This document shows, piece by piece, positions 1 to 8,078 of a stretch of 64,000 nt of DNA (positions within the stretch are counted from its first letter, which is position 1; each line of letters opens with the position of its first letter). Location: assembly GCA_965198855.1 (NCBI GenBank), contig CBDAPZ010000002.1, forward strand, positions 124,001-188,000. The letters run 5' to 3'. Origin of the DNA: BOG-908 sp965198855. GTDB lineage: Bacteria; Pseudomonadota; Alphaproteobacteria; Acetobacterales; Acetobacteraceae. A program made the translations under genes and the position numbers. The notes under the pieces are model-generated. The model was not told where the DNA came from, made no database searches, and saw nothing but the letters and a program-made list of their open reading frames with translations.

Positions 1-44
1 GGTCCTTGTTCCAGCGGCCGCTATCGAGGCGAGCGCACTACTGT

Positions 45-554
45 TTAGAACTTGAACGCTGCGACCAGAACTCCCTGAGGGCCTCTGGCCGAGTTCCGTG
101 AGTAGATGGTGAGTTGCAGCTTCGCCTTCAAAGACATGTGAAGGCTGGGAATATCATAATCGAACACAGGCCCAAGCTTGAAGATATCGAAATACTTGCC
201 GCCAACCGGAACGGTCACTCCGCTCCTGGTATCGCGCCCGACCTGAACGGCGCCGAACCCGGCGATGCCGTATTGAAAATGGCCGTCGCGTTCTGATACC
301 GCGAAGTCGAGATCTAGCACGTCACCGCTCTTGTAATCCGTAGTCGGGTTTGACAAAGCGTGGTCGTAAAACAAGTGGGCGCTGAACTCGACGCCGTCGC
401 CTAGAAAATTGGGATGGGTTAGGTAGGCGTCGGCGCACGTTTCGTCCAAAACTGCACGGTAAGCGAAAAGCGCCGCGATATCGGAGGCTTGAACAAACGA
501 TCGTTTATGGAAGACGTCAGCGAGCACGTCGGAATCAGCCGGCTTTCCTTTCAA
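45..554 (-). pseudogene. C-terminal remnant of a MetA-type outer-membrane protein
   Basis: The 169-residue frame resembles the C-terminal half of the Phenol_MetA_deg (SphA-like) outer-membrane family. Around residues 70-165 it has the pattern of alternating strands typical of that barrel (YKSGDVLDLDFAV, then YGIAGFGAVQVG) and it ends in a final strand closing with FKF. Family members are usually near 300 residues with a signal peptide. This frame has neither, and its first ~45 residues do not look like barrel. I read it as a 5'-truncated relic. The next frame on the other strand is also a fragment, so both were probably damaged in the same rearrangement. Confidence 0.55.
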
Positions 555-646
555 AGCCCTCTTTCAAAATGCATCTCAACGGAAACTCGTTTGCGAACGG
601 GCCCTTACCGTGCAGTTTTGGACAAATCGTGCGGCGATCCCTATTT
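424..646. repeat. Imperfect inverted repeat, arms 421-463 and 604-646
   Basis: The reverse complement of 421-463 matches 604-646 at 36 of 43 positions, and the first 20 bases are identical. The arms lie inside the two gene remnants and both can be read as a YRAVLDxxCxDxY peptide, on opposite strands. This suggests an inverted duplication at the point where the two relics meet. It is not a terminator, since the arms are 140 bases apart. Confidence 0.6.
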
Positions 647-898
647 CAGACGCATGACGTTATCGTTCAGATGGAAGCGGTTGCCGCCGGCCTGGGCGTG
701 GCGGTTCTTCCATGCTTGGTGGCCGACGAGGATCGGCGCATCAAGCGCCTCGGTTGGCCCAACCGTCCACCAAACCGCACCATGTATGTATCGTCTTATC
801 AAGCATTCGAGGAAGGCTGGACATTACAGCAGGTGATGGATCACTGCGAACGGGTCATCGCGGATGAGCTTAGCCGGTGCCATCCGGAGGAATGAGTC
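569..898 (+). pseudogene. LysR-family regulator, C-terminal fragment
   Basis: From about 655 the frame reads like the last ~75 residues of a LysR effector-binding domain: VQMEAVAAGLGVAVLPCLVADE, then a short tail ending before the stop near 895. The whole N-terminal helix-turn-helix and most of the sensor domain are absent, and the first ~25 residues do not resemble the family. It is a relic, not a functional regulator. It lies between another relic and an IS66 element, consistent with repeated insertion and deletion here. Confidence 0.6.
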
Positions 899-953
899 AA
901 GGTTGGGTAGGCAACGCGCAGATGGTAACCATTCGGCGTAGGCCGCAGCCAGC

Positions 954-1205
954 CTATTGCGAGCTGTCGGGGCGCTTGAGCCGGCCGGGCTGAGCTTTGT
1001 GGATTTCGACGAGTTCCTTCAGCGTCTCGATACCGAAATCGGTAAAAGCCATGACGCCATCGTCGCTGAGGTCATAGACCCAGATCAGCCCATCCTCCTG
1101 ATCCATGTCTACGGCGATGTCCCACAGCCAGTCCTCGTCTTCACCAAGCATTGTCGCCGCCCGAGCGATCGTGGTGACGTGGTGGACTTTGTTGGTCGGC
1201 GCCAC
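954..1205 (-). CDS. IS66-associated small acidic protein
   Basis: A protein of about 83 residues starting at GTG 1205, two bases after the tnpC stop of the neighbouring IS66 copy. It contains MLGEDEDWLWDIAVDMDQEDG and a VMAFTDFGIETL segment. From memory this small acidic protein recurs immediately downstream of IS66-type tnpC genes. No catalytic motif is visible and its role is unknown. The longer frame beginning at 1256 overlaps tnpC, so I prefer the GTG. It is absent from the second IS66 copy at 4781-7142. Confidence 0.6.
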   Translation of the reverse strand: MAPTNKVHHVTTIARAATMLGEDEDWLWDIAVDMDQEDGLIWVYDLSDDGVMAFTDFGIETLKELVEIHKAQPGRLKRPDSSQ

Positions 1206-1207
1206 GG

Positions 1208-2900
1208 TCAGGCCGCTCGAACAATGGCGGCTTCTGGTTTGGGCTTCCAGTTCCAAGGTAGCAACTCGTCGATCCGGTGCGCGGGCTGAGAGGCGATCCG
1301 TGCCAGCACATCGGCTAGCCAGGCTTGCGGGTCGACGTCGTTCATCTTCGCGGAGACGATCAGGCTGTACATCGCCGCCGCTCGCTGGCCGCCTCGGTCA
1401 GATCCGCAAAAGAGCCACGAGCGACGTCCGAGTGCGATGCCCCTGAGCCCGCGTTCGGCCGCATTGTTCGAGAGACAAACGCGGCCATCGTCCAGGAACC
1501 GGGTGAAGGACTTCCAGCGCTTGAGCATGTAGTTCATCGCCTTGGCGAGATCATGGCCGCGCGATAGCTTCGCGCGCTGCGTTTCCATGTAGGCGTGCAG
1601 ATCGGCGACAAGGGGTGCACTGCGCGCCAGGCGCACCGCTTTGCGCTCTTCCGGGCTGCTGCCGTTGATGGTCCGCTCGATCTCGAACAGGGCGTCGATC
1701 CGCCGCACGACCTCAACGGCGATCGGCGAGATCACGATGTCCTTCTTGCCTGCCGCCTTGCGGCGCGCGTTCTCCTCCAGGTCGGCCATCGCAAAGAACG
1801 GGCGCCGGGCATGAACCCAGCCCGCCGCTTCCTGGATCAATCCGGGACTTCGCTGGGGATCGTAGAGCTTGGTGTATCCGCTGAACGCATCGGCCTGGAG
1901 GATGCCGCGATAGTCGGCCAGATGGAGTTGCGGATGCGCGCCGCTGCGGTCGCGCGAGTAATAGACATCGCCGCCGGCGGGGCGGTGCCGCCGAACGGCT
2001 TGTCGTCGCGCACATAGACCCAGCAGCGTCCGACATCGCACTTGCCGAGCGCGAGCCCGGGGACGGGCGTGTCATCGCCGTGCAGCCGTTCAGCCGCCAT
2101 GACGTGGGCCTCGAGCAGCCACAGCAGCGGACCCAACACCGAGCAGCAGGCGCCGACGGCGTCGGCGATGGTGGACAAGCTGACCGGCACACCCTCCAAG
2201 GCAAGCGCTCGACCTGGCGGTTCAGCGGCTGGTGCTGACCAAATTTCTCGAACAGGATCATCGCCAGCAGGCTGGGTCCCGCCCATCCCCGCGGGATCAC
2301 ATGGAACGGCGCCGGCGCTTGGCTCACCTTCTCACAGTCCCGGCGGGTGAACTTCTCGCGCACCGTCTCGATCACCTTCCAGTGCCGGGGGATCAATTCC
2401 AGTGTCCTGATCACGTCCTCACCGAGCTTGCGCAGTCGCATCCCGCCGCAGCACGCGCACGCCGTGGGCGCCTCGATCACCACGCGGTCGCGGGGCAAAT
2501 GGTCTGGGAAAGTATTGCGTTCGACCGGGCGCCGGCGGGTGAAGCCCGCAACGTTCGTCGTCGCCATCGCCTGCTCAGCAGCGAGTTCGTCCTCGGTGGC
2601 GGCGGTCTCGGCCTCTGCGAGCTGCAACTCCATCTGCTCGATGAGCCGGGCTGAGCGCTCGGAACGCGGCCCGTAGATCTGACGCTCGAGTTTGGCAATC
2701 CGAAGTTTCTGATGCGCGATCATCGCCAGATTTTCGGACGCTTTGGCCTTCGCGACGGCCAGTTCGGCGGCGACCGCGTCCTTTTCTGCGGCAATGAGAG
2801 TGGTCTGCGCCAGGGCCTCCTGCACCTGCGCCCGCGCGTTAAGCAACGCCTGCTTCAGCTTCTCCACATCGGCGGGCAAGGCGTCCAGAGCGGTATCCAC
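1208..2900 (-). pseudogene. tnpC: IS66 transposase TnpC, two frameshifts
   Basis: Read across frames this encodes a ~560-residue IS66 DDE transposase that aligns along its length with the intact copy at 4781-6388. The N-terminal frame (from 2900) carries the coiled region and the CCGG/RDCE zinc-ribbon cysteines, and runs to the QPLNRQVER segment. One base is missing near 2205. A second frame then carries the AERLHGDDT aspartate region. A second base is missing near 1970, after GGTAPPAA. The last frame holds the LQADAFSGY and NNAAERGLRG segments, with the other acidic catalytic residues. The three frames are individually non-functional. Confidence 0.85.
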
Positions 2901-2969
2901 GACCGCAATGGAATCATAAAACGGAGGTACTGGGACTCCCTAAAATGCGGGCAAACGCAGGTTTTTCGT

Positions 2970-3317
2970 CTACCCGGCGCTTGTCGGTCGCCAGGTTAGC
3001 TGCGGATTTCTCCAGTCGATCGCCGCGAGCAAATAGCCCATCTGCGCCGGCGTGATCGCGACGGGGCCGCCGTCGGTCACGGGCCAGATGAACCGTCCCC
3101 GGTCGAGCCGTTTCGCATACAGCGACAACCCGAGACCGTCGTGCAAAAGGCATTTCATCAGGTCGCCCCGTTTGCCGCGGAACAAGTAGAGATCGCCGGC
3201 GTGGGGATCTCTTTTCAATATCTCTTGCACCTGCAACGCCAGGCTCGTCATGCCGCGGCGCATATCCGTGTGGCCGGTGGCAATCCAGATCCGGAGGTTC
3301 GCCGGAACAGGGATCAC
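2970..3317 (-). CDS. tnpB: IS66 Orf2 protein TnpB
   Basis: A 115-residue IS66 TnpB (Orf2) homologue containing TGHTDMRRGM, DPHAGDLYLFRGKRGDL and the WRNPQLTWRP tail typical of the family. The start is taken as GTG at 3317, overlapping the tnpA stop as GTGA. This is the usual translational coupling in IS66, and the upstream in-frame extension has no family similarity. TnpB is required for IS66 transposition but its biochemical role is unclear. This is the only undamaged gene of the canonical trio in this copy. Confidence 0.85.
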   Translation of the reverse strand: MIPVPANLRIWIATGHTDMRRGMTSLALQVQEILKRDPHAGDLYLFRGKRGDLMKCLLHDGLGLSLYAKRLDRGRFIWPVTDGGPVAITPAQMGYLLAAIDWRNPQLTWRPTSAG

Positions 3318-3668
3318 CGCAATCCCTTCAGCGTCGCGGCGACCAAGGCCGACGGCGCGTTCGCCGCCAGGCTCACCCGTGCTCCGCCGGGCAATTCGAC
3401 GACAATGGCGAAGCTGGAGCCTTCCGCACCGGACCGCCCGGCCTCGTCGACAAGCACAGCGGGCGCGAACCCCATCGGCGGCACCAAAGATGCGCGGCGC
3501 CATTTGTAAATCAGGCTGGTCGACACCTGGAATCGCCGGGCCACATCCGCCACCGTGGCACCGGGCGAAAAATGCCTCAGCCAGGATCTGTTCTCTGATA
3601 TCGTCGCTCCACCGCCGCCTACGCTCGGGACCCGTAACAGCGTCATGTGGCTCATGCTGTGCTTCTAT
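3314..3668 (-). pseudogene. tnpA: IS66 Orf1 protein TnpA, frameshifted
   Basis: The downstream frame has the helix-turn-helix SPGATVADVARRFQVSTSLIYKWRR and a normal C-terminus. Upstream of it, a different frame reads RRRRWSDDIREQILAEAF, which is the expected N-terminal part. An A5 run on the + strand at 3568-3572 has one base too many and separates the two. The best upstream start position (3666-3668) is ATA where ATG is expected, so the start may also be lost. The apparent ATG-started 113-residue frame begins out of frame and is not the native protein. Confidence 0.75.
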
Positions 3669-4206
3669 GCGCGCTCATAAGCGCACAGCCTCGACACCTC
3701 AGCCATCAGGGACAAGGCGGCTCACGGCAGAGGGATACCGCAGATGCAAAGCTGCGGTAAAAGCAAATAGTCGCGTTTCGCTAGCCGTCTGTACGGGATG
3801 CTGTGTGACTGAGGCGATCGCAGCGAGCCTCTCACGCATGGGATACATCGGCACGCCAATGGCCACCGAGGAGTAAGTTCTGATAACGCTCCTTGCCGTG
3901 TGTGATCTGCAGGTAGGAGAGTAGGAGTCGAATATGGCCCGTTGAACAGCAGACGCCCCACAAGGGCCGGCCGACGATCTCGCTTGCGGAAAGTCGTCCA
4001 GTAGCCTCCTTAGTTTGGAAGTCGCCGATTCCTCCGGGCTCTTGGATCTAGCTCGTAATTGTGCTCGGTCAGCTAATTAGTGGGAGGGACACGATTGAGC
4101 ACAAATACCGCTAAGCCTCGACCGTTGGAGGTTGTGGAATATATGATCTACAGGATGGTCACATGACGTCATGCCAACCACATTCGCCGTCCAGAGACAT
4201 CGGGCC
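3669..4206. other. Non-coding stretch between IS66 copy 1 and queC remnant
   Basis: About 540 bases with no frame that resembles a protein and no RNA gene that I can recognise. The GC content is lower than in the surrounding sequence. It probably contains one IS66 end and the decayed downstream flank of queC. Confidence 0.5.
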
Positions 4207-4758
4207 TCAATCCAGATTAGCATACCTCAAAAATCGGTTGTAGCCGTCGGCCCGAAGTTCACATGCCGGACAAGTCCCGCATCCATAGCCCCACGTGTGA
4301 CGGATGCTGCGTTCACCTAAATAGCATGTGTGCGTGTGTTCAAGAATATCATCGACTAGTGGCTGACCTGCTAGGTGGTAGGCCAACTGCCAAGTTGCGG
4401 CCTTATCAATCCACATGAGAGGCGTTTGTAAAACAAACCGATGATCCATGCCGAGGTTCAGTGTCACTTGGAGTGACTTGATGGTGTCATCTCGACAGTC
4501 TGGATATCCTGAATAGTCCGTTTCACAAACGCCGGCCACAATGTCACGGAGACCACGACGGTACGCCAGCGCCGCCGCGAATGTTAAAAAGGCGATATTT
4601 CGGCCAGGGACAAAGGTATTCGGCAAGCCTCCCTTATCCATCCTGATCATCACGTCTCGAGTGAGAGCGGTGCTTGAGATCTCTCCAAGCGCCGGTAAGC
4701 TAATCGTATGGTCGTCACCGAGGTGTTCAGCCCAACTCGGCTTCAAGTTCGTATCCAT
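4207..4758 (-). pseudogene. queC: 7-cyano-7-deazaguanine synthase QueC, N-terminus missing
   Basis: QueC converts 7-carboxy-7-deazaguanine to preQ0 using ATP and ammonia. This frame holds the C-terminal ~185 residues in good condition: LPNTFVPGRNIAFLTFAAALAYRR, then CETDYSGYPDCRDD, TPLMWIDKA, and the zinc site with CYLGE and CGTCPAC. The ~60 N-terminal residues with the ATP-binding SGGxDS PP-loop are absent. The similarity stops exactly where the second IS66 copy begins, and the first 27 residues of the longer frame (to 4839) come from the IS. The missing half is not found on the other side of the insertions, so the gene is dead and not just split. Confidence 0.85.
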
Positions 4759-4780
4759 CCGGTGAGCACCGCAGCGTTGA

Positions 4781-6388
4781 TCAGGCGGCCTTGCGTGCCA
4801 CGGCATCTGGGGGCTGCCAGTTCCACGGGAGCAGTTCATCCAGCCGGCTTACCGGGTGTTGGGCGATGTTGGCCAGGACGTGAGCCAGCCAGGCCTGCGG
4901 GTCGATGTCGTTCAGCTTGGCACTCACGATCAGGCTGTACATGACAGCGGCGCGCTGTCCGCCCCGGTCGGATCCGGCGAACAGCCAGGATTTGCGGCCA
5001 AGGGCTATGCCGCGCAGGCCACGCTCGGCGGCATTGTTCGTCAGGCAAACGCGGCCGTCCACCAGGAACCGGGCAAAAACGGTCCAGCGCTTCAGCATGT
5101 AGTCCATCGCTTTTGCAACGTCGTTGCCGCTCGACAGCTTTCTGCGTTCCTCGATCATCCAGCTGTGCAGGTCAGCCACGAGAGGTTTGCTCAATTCCTG
5201 GCGCACGCTTTGACGCCGCTCCGCACTGCATCGGTTGATGTCACGCTCAATGTCGAACAGCTTGTCCATGCGACGCACCGCTTCCAGGCAGAGCGGCGAT
5301 ATTACCGCTTGGCTCTTTCCCTGCGCCCGGCGTCGTGCAGCCAATTCAACATCGGCCAGAACAAAGAATTTGCGACGCGCGTGCGCCCAACACCCTGCTT
5401 CCAGAATCACGCCCGGACTTCGGCCGGCCTCGTACAGCTTGCCATAGCCGCCATACGCGTCCGCCTGCAAAATACTGGCGTAGCCGGCGAGATGGGCTTG
5501 CGGATGCTCGCCGCCGCGATCGCGCGAGTAGTAGAATATGGCAGCAGGAGGTGCCGTGCCGCCGAACGGGCGATCGTCGCGCACATAAATCCAGGCGCGG
5601 GCGATGTCAGTCTTGCCTTTTGCCAGCACCGGGACCGTGGTGTCGTCGCCATGCAGCCGCTCGGCCGCCATGACATGCGCGTGCAGCCGTTTGAACAGCG
5701 GCATCAGCGCCGTGGTGCAGGCGCCCACCTGGTCGGCCAGGGTGGACAGGCTCAAGGGCACGCCTTCGCGGGCGTAGCGCTCGGCCTGGCGGTTCAGCGG
5801 CTGATGCTGGCCGAACTTCTCGAACATAATCATCGCCAGCAGGCTTGGGCCGGCCCAGCCACGCGGCGTCACGCGGAACGGCGCCGGCGGCTGGCTGATC
5901 GCCTCGCAGTCGCGGCAGGAGAACTTCTCCCGCACGTTCTGGATCACTTTCCAGCTGCGCGGGATTACTTCCAGCGTCTCGCTCACGTCCTCACCTAGCT
6001 TGCGCAGCCGGCCGCCGCCGCAGCACAGGCAGGCGACCGGTGCGGGCTCGACCTGCCGCTCGCGCGGCAGATGCTCGGGGAAAGGCTGGCGAGACGGGCG
6101 CTTGCGGGTGAAGGAGGCCACATTGGTGGTGCGTGCGGCGGCCTGCTCTGCGGCGATCTCATCCTCGGTCGCAGCGGCTTCCGCCTCTTCCAGGCCGAGC
6201 TCCATCTGCTCGATCAGCCGCGTAGTACGTTCGGAGCGCTGACCGTAAAGTGCATGCCGCAGCTTGGCGATTTGCAGTTGCTGATGAGCGATCAGCGCCT
6301 GGTCGGCGGCCGCGCGCGCTCGGCTTGCGGCCACGATCGCCTTCAGCGTGTCGATATCGTCTGGGAGGAGTTCGGGATCGGCTTGCAC
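4781..6388 (-). CDS. tnpC: IS66 transposase TnpC
   Basis: A 535-residue DDE transposase, full length for IS66. An N-terminal helical region with LRHALYGQRSERT is followed by a zinc-ribbon (CLCCGG, later SCRDCEAI). The catalytic core has acidic residues in ERLHGDDTTVPVL, LQADAYGGY and NNAAERGLRG, and the C-terminal IS66_C segment ends in LLPWNWQPP. No frameshift is visible. It is the intact counterpart of the broken gene at 1208-2900. It reads toward the queC remnant, which it truncates. Confidence 0.92.
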   Translation of the reverse strand: MQADPELLPDDIDTLKAIVAASRARAAADQALIAHQQLQIAKLRHALYGQRSERTTRLIEQMELGLEEAEAAATEDEIAAEQAAARTTNVASFTRKRPSRQPFPEHLPRERQVEPAPVACLCCGGGRLRKLGEDVSETLEVIPRSWKVIQNVREKFSCRDCEAISQPPAPFRVTPRGWAGPSLLAMIMFEKFGQHQPLNRQAERYAREGVPLSLSTLADQVGACTTALMPLFKRLHAHVMAAERLHGDDTTVPVLAKGKTDIARAWIYVRDDRPFGGTAPPAAIFYYSRDRGGEHPQAHLAGYASILQADAYGGYGKLYEAGRSPGVILEAGCWAHARRKFFVLADVELAARRRAQGKSQAVISPLCLEAVRRMDKLFDIERDINRCSAERRQSVRQELSKPLVADLHSWMIEERRKLSSGNDVAKAMDYMLKRWTVFARFLVDGRVCLTNNAAERGLRGIALGRKSWLFAGSDRGGQRAAVMYSLIVSAKLNDIDPQAWLAHVLANIAQHPVSRLDELLPWNWQPPDAVARKAA

Positions 6389-6444
6389 AAGATGATCGAA
6401 TCACAAAGCATGCCGTGTCGGCCACCCAATTATGCGGTTTGCGA

Positions 6445-6792
6445 CTATCCCGCGCAACTCGGCCGGAATGTGTGGCGCGGGTTTCGCCAGTCGATCCCGT
6501 CGAGCATGTAGGCGAGCTGCGAGGCGGAGATCCCCACCACGCCGTCGGCTGGTGTCGGCCACACGAAGCGGCCTTTCTCCAATCTTTTGGCGTAAAGCGA
6601 CATGCCGATGCCGTCGTGCCAAAGGATTTTCACCAGATCACCACGCGCCCCTCGAAAAACATAAAGGTCACCAGCATGCGGATCACGCCCGAGCGCTTGC
6701 TGCACCTGCAGCGCCAGGCCGTTCATGCCGCGTCGCATGTCGGTGCGCCCAACCGCCAGCCAGACGCGCACACTCGATGGAAATGCGATCAT
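6445..6792 (-). CDS. tnpB: IS66 Orf2 protein TnpB
   Basis: A 115-residue TnpB starting at ATG 6792 (MIAFPSSVRVW), with GRTDMRRGMNGLALQVQ, DPHAGDLYVFRGARGDLVK and the WRNPRHTFRPS tail. The start overlaps the tnpA stop as ATGA. The longer frame starting at 6909 is antisense-like N-terminal noise inside tnpA. The sequence is clearly different from the copy-1 TnpB although the motif layout is the same. Confidence 0.88.
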   Translation of the reverse strand: MIAFPSSVRVWLAVGRTDMRRGMNGLALQVQQALGRDPHAGDLYVFRGARGDLVKILWHDGIGMSLYAKRLEKGRFVWPTPADGVVGISASQLAYMLDGIDWRNPRHTFRPSCAG

Positions 6793-7142
6793 CTCCGGTC
6801 GAGCGCATCGAGCACCAGCCGCAATGTCGCGGCTTTGACGCCGCGACCCACTCGCACGCGAGCACCGCCCGGCCACTCGATCTCGATCGTGTCGGAAGCA
6901 GGTGCGCACGGTGCGGCGGCGGGTCGATCATCCGTTACCAGCACCGGCACGAGCTGGGGCGCGGGTAGCCCTGCCGCCCCGCCGCCCTAGAGCTTGCGCC
7001 AGGTGAAGACCAGATTGGTGTTCACATCGTATTGCCGGGCGACGACAGAGACTGATGCGCCAGGTGCGAACGCCGCCGCCACGATCTCCCGTTTGAGTGC
7101 CTCCGGCCACGTGCGCCGTTTGACCCGCTTGATCGTGTCCAT
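6789..7142 (-). pseudogene. tnpA: IS66 Orf1 protein TnpA with in-frame amber codon
   Basis: From ATG 7142 the frame reads a normal TnpA: a basic start (KRVKRRTWPEALK), the helix-turn-helix FAPGASVSVVARQYDVNTN and VFTWRKL. It then meets TAG at 6987-6989. The same frame continues after the TAG for about 65 residues, through IEWPGGARVRVG to a TGA that overlaps the tnpB start. The TAG most likely replaces TGG (Trp). Because the rest is intact, either a single nonsense mutation inactivated the gene or the amber is suppressed. Confidence 0.8.
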
Positions 7143-7349
7143 TATCGCGTCAGTGTGTCAAATCGCTTGCAACCGCGACCCCCTTTTCGCGCCCAATTGC
7201 GACCCTCTAACGGCCTGATCGAGCTCCTCGAGATGGGGTCCGCGGGTGTTGGGAGGCTGTGGATAAGTGGCCTGCCGGAGCGACCTTTCAGAGTCAGGCG
7301 CAGGCAGGCCACTTATCCACAGCGGACAGCCCGGGCGTAGGTTGCCAGG

Positions 7350-8078
7350 TCAGTTTCGGTTCTTGAACCGCCAGCTGGTGTTGCCTGTCTCGACGATGTC
7401 GCAGTGATGGGTCAGGCGGTCGAGCATAGCAGTCGTCATTTTGGCATCGCCAAAAACCTGCGGCCAGTCTGCAAAGGCGAGATTGGTGGTGATGAGCAGC
7501 GACGTGTTTTCATAGAGTTTGCTGATTAGGTGGAACAACAACTGGCCGCCGGATTGGCTGAACGGCAAATAGCCTAGTTCGTCGATGACGATGACATCGT
7601 AGCGCAGCAGCGTCTCGGCAAGCCTGCCGCTGCGACCGGCGGCCTTCTCCTGCTCAAGTTGATTGACCAAATCGACCAGGTTGAAGAACCGTCCGCGTGC
7701 ACGGCTGCGGATGATCGCAGAGGCTACTCCGATGCAGAGATGCGTTTTGCCGGTGCCCGTGCCGCCGATGAAAATTGCGTTGCGCTTGGCATCGAGGAAC
7801 GCGCCGGTCGCAAGTTCTAGCACCTGGCCTTGGTCAATCATCGTGTCGGCAAAAACAAACTTGTCCAGATCCTTCAGCACCGGGAACTTGGCGCCGCTGA
7901 TGCGGTAGCTGATAGAGCGGGCTTGTCGATGCGTGCGTTCGGCCCGGATGAGGCTGGCGATCAGCGGGTAGATTTCGTCGCGCCGGACCAACCCCTTGCC
8001 GGCGATCTCGTCGAAACTCGCGCGCATGCCGTAAAGCTTCAATTCGCTCATAGCGTCGAGGATTTCATGGCGTTCCAT
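7350..8078 (-). CDS. istB: IS21 helper ATPase IstB
   Basis: A 242-residue AAA+ ATPase that assembles on DNA and helps the IstA transposase choose and capture targets. Walker A is GGTGTGKTH, Walker B is VIVIDELGYLP and the sensor region is SLLITTNLAF, all intact. The start at ATG 8078 overlaps the istA stop (TGATG), which is the normal coupling in IS21. The frame could be extended to 8114 but the extra residues are in istA. Confidence 0.93.
   Translation of the reverse strand: MERHEILDAMSELKLYGMRASFDEIAGKGLVRRDEIYPLIASLIRAERTHRQARSISYRISGAKFPVLKDLDKFVFADTMIDQGQVLELATGAFLDAKRNAIFIGGTGTGKTHLCIGVASAIIRSRARGRFFNLVDLVNQLEQEKAAGRSGRLAETLLRYDVIVIDELGYLPFSQSGGQLLFHLISKLYENTSLLITTNLAFADWPQVFGDAKMTTAMLDRLTHHCDIVETGNTSWRFKNRN

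Larger units (their letters stand above)
954..3668 (-). mobile_element. IS66-family element, copy 1, degenerate
   Basis: The classic tnpA-tnpB-tnpC order reads right to left, followed by a small accessory gene. tnpA has a one-base insertion and tnpC has two one-base deletions, while tnpB is intact, so the element cannot be autonomous. Terminal inverted repeats could not be identified by eye, so the limits given are those of the coding block. It differs clearly in sequence from copy 2 at 4781-7142, so the two are separate arrivals and not a recent duplication. Confidence 0.8.
4762..7168 (-). mobile_element. IS66-family element, copy 2
   Basis: This copy has tnpA-tnpB-tnpC in canonical order and spacing. 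The left boundary is inferred from where queC similarity ends (about 4760). The right boundary is inferred from the start of the IS21 end at 7169, only 27 bases before tnpA begins. That is too short for a normal IS66 leader, so the IS21 element may have removed this end. tnpC and tnpB are intact, while tnpA has an in-frame amber codon. Confidence 0.75.

Noticed and set aside
3722..3961. 79-residue minus-strand frame between IS66 copy 1 and queC
   Set aside because: No ribosome-binding site, no similarity and composition typical of noncoding flank.
4856..5998. 380-residue plus-strand frame under tnpC
   Set aside because: Antisense to an intact IS66 transposase; no independent support.
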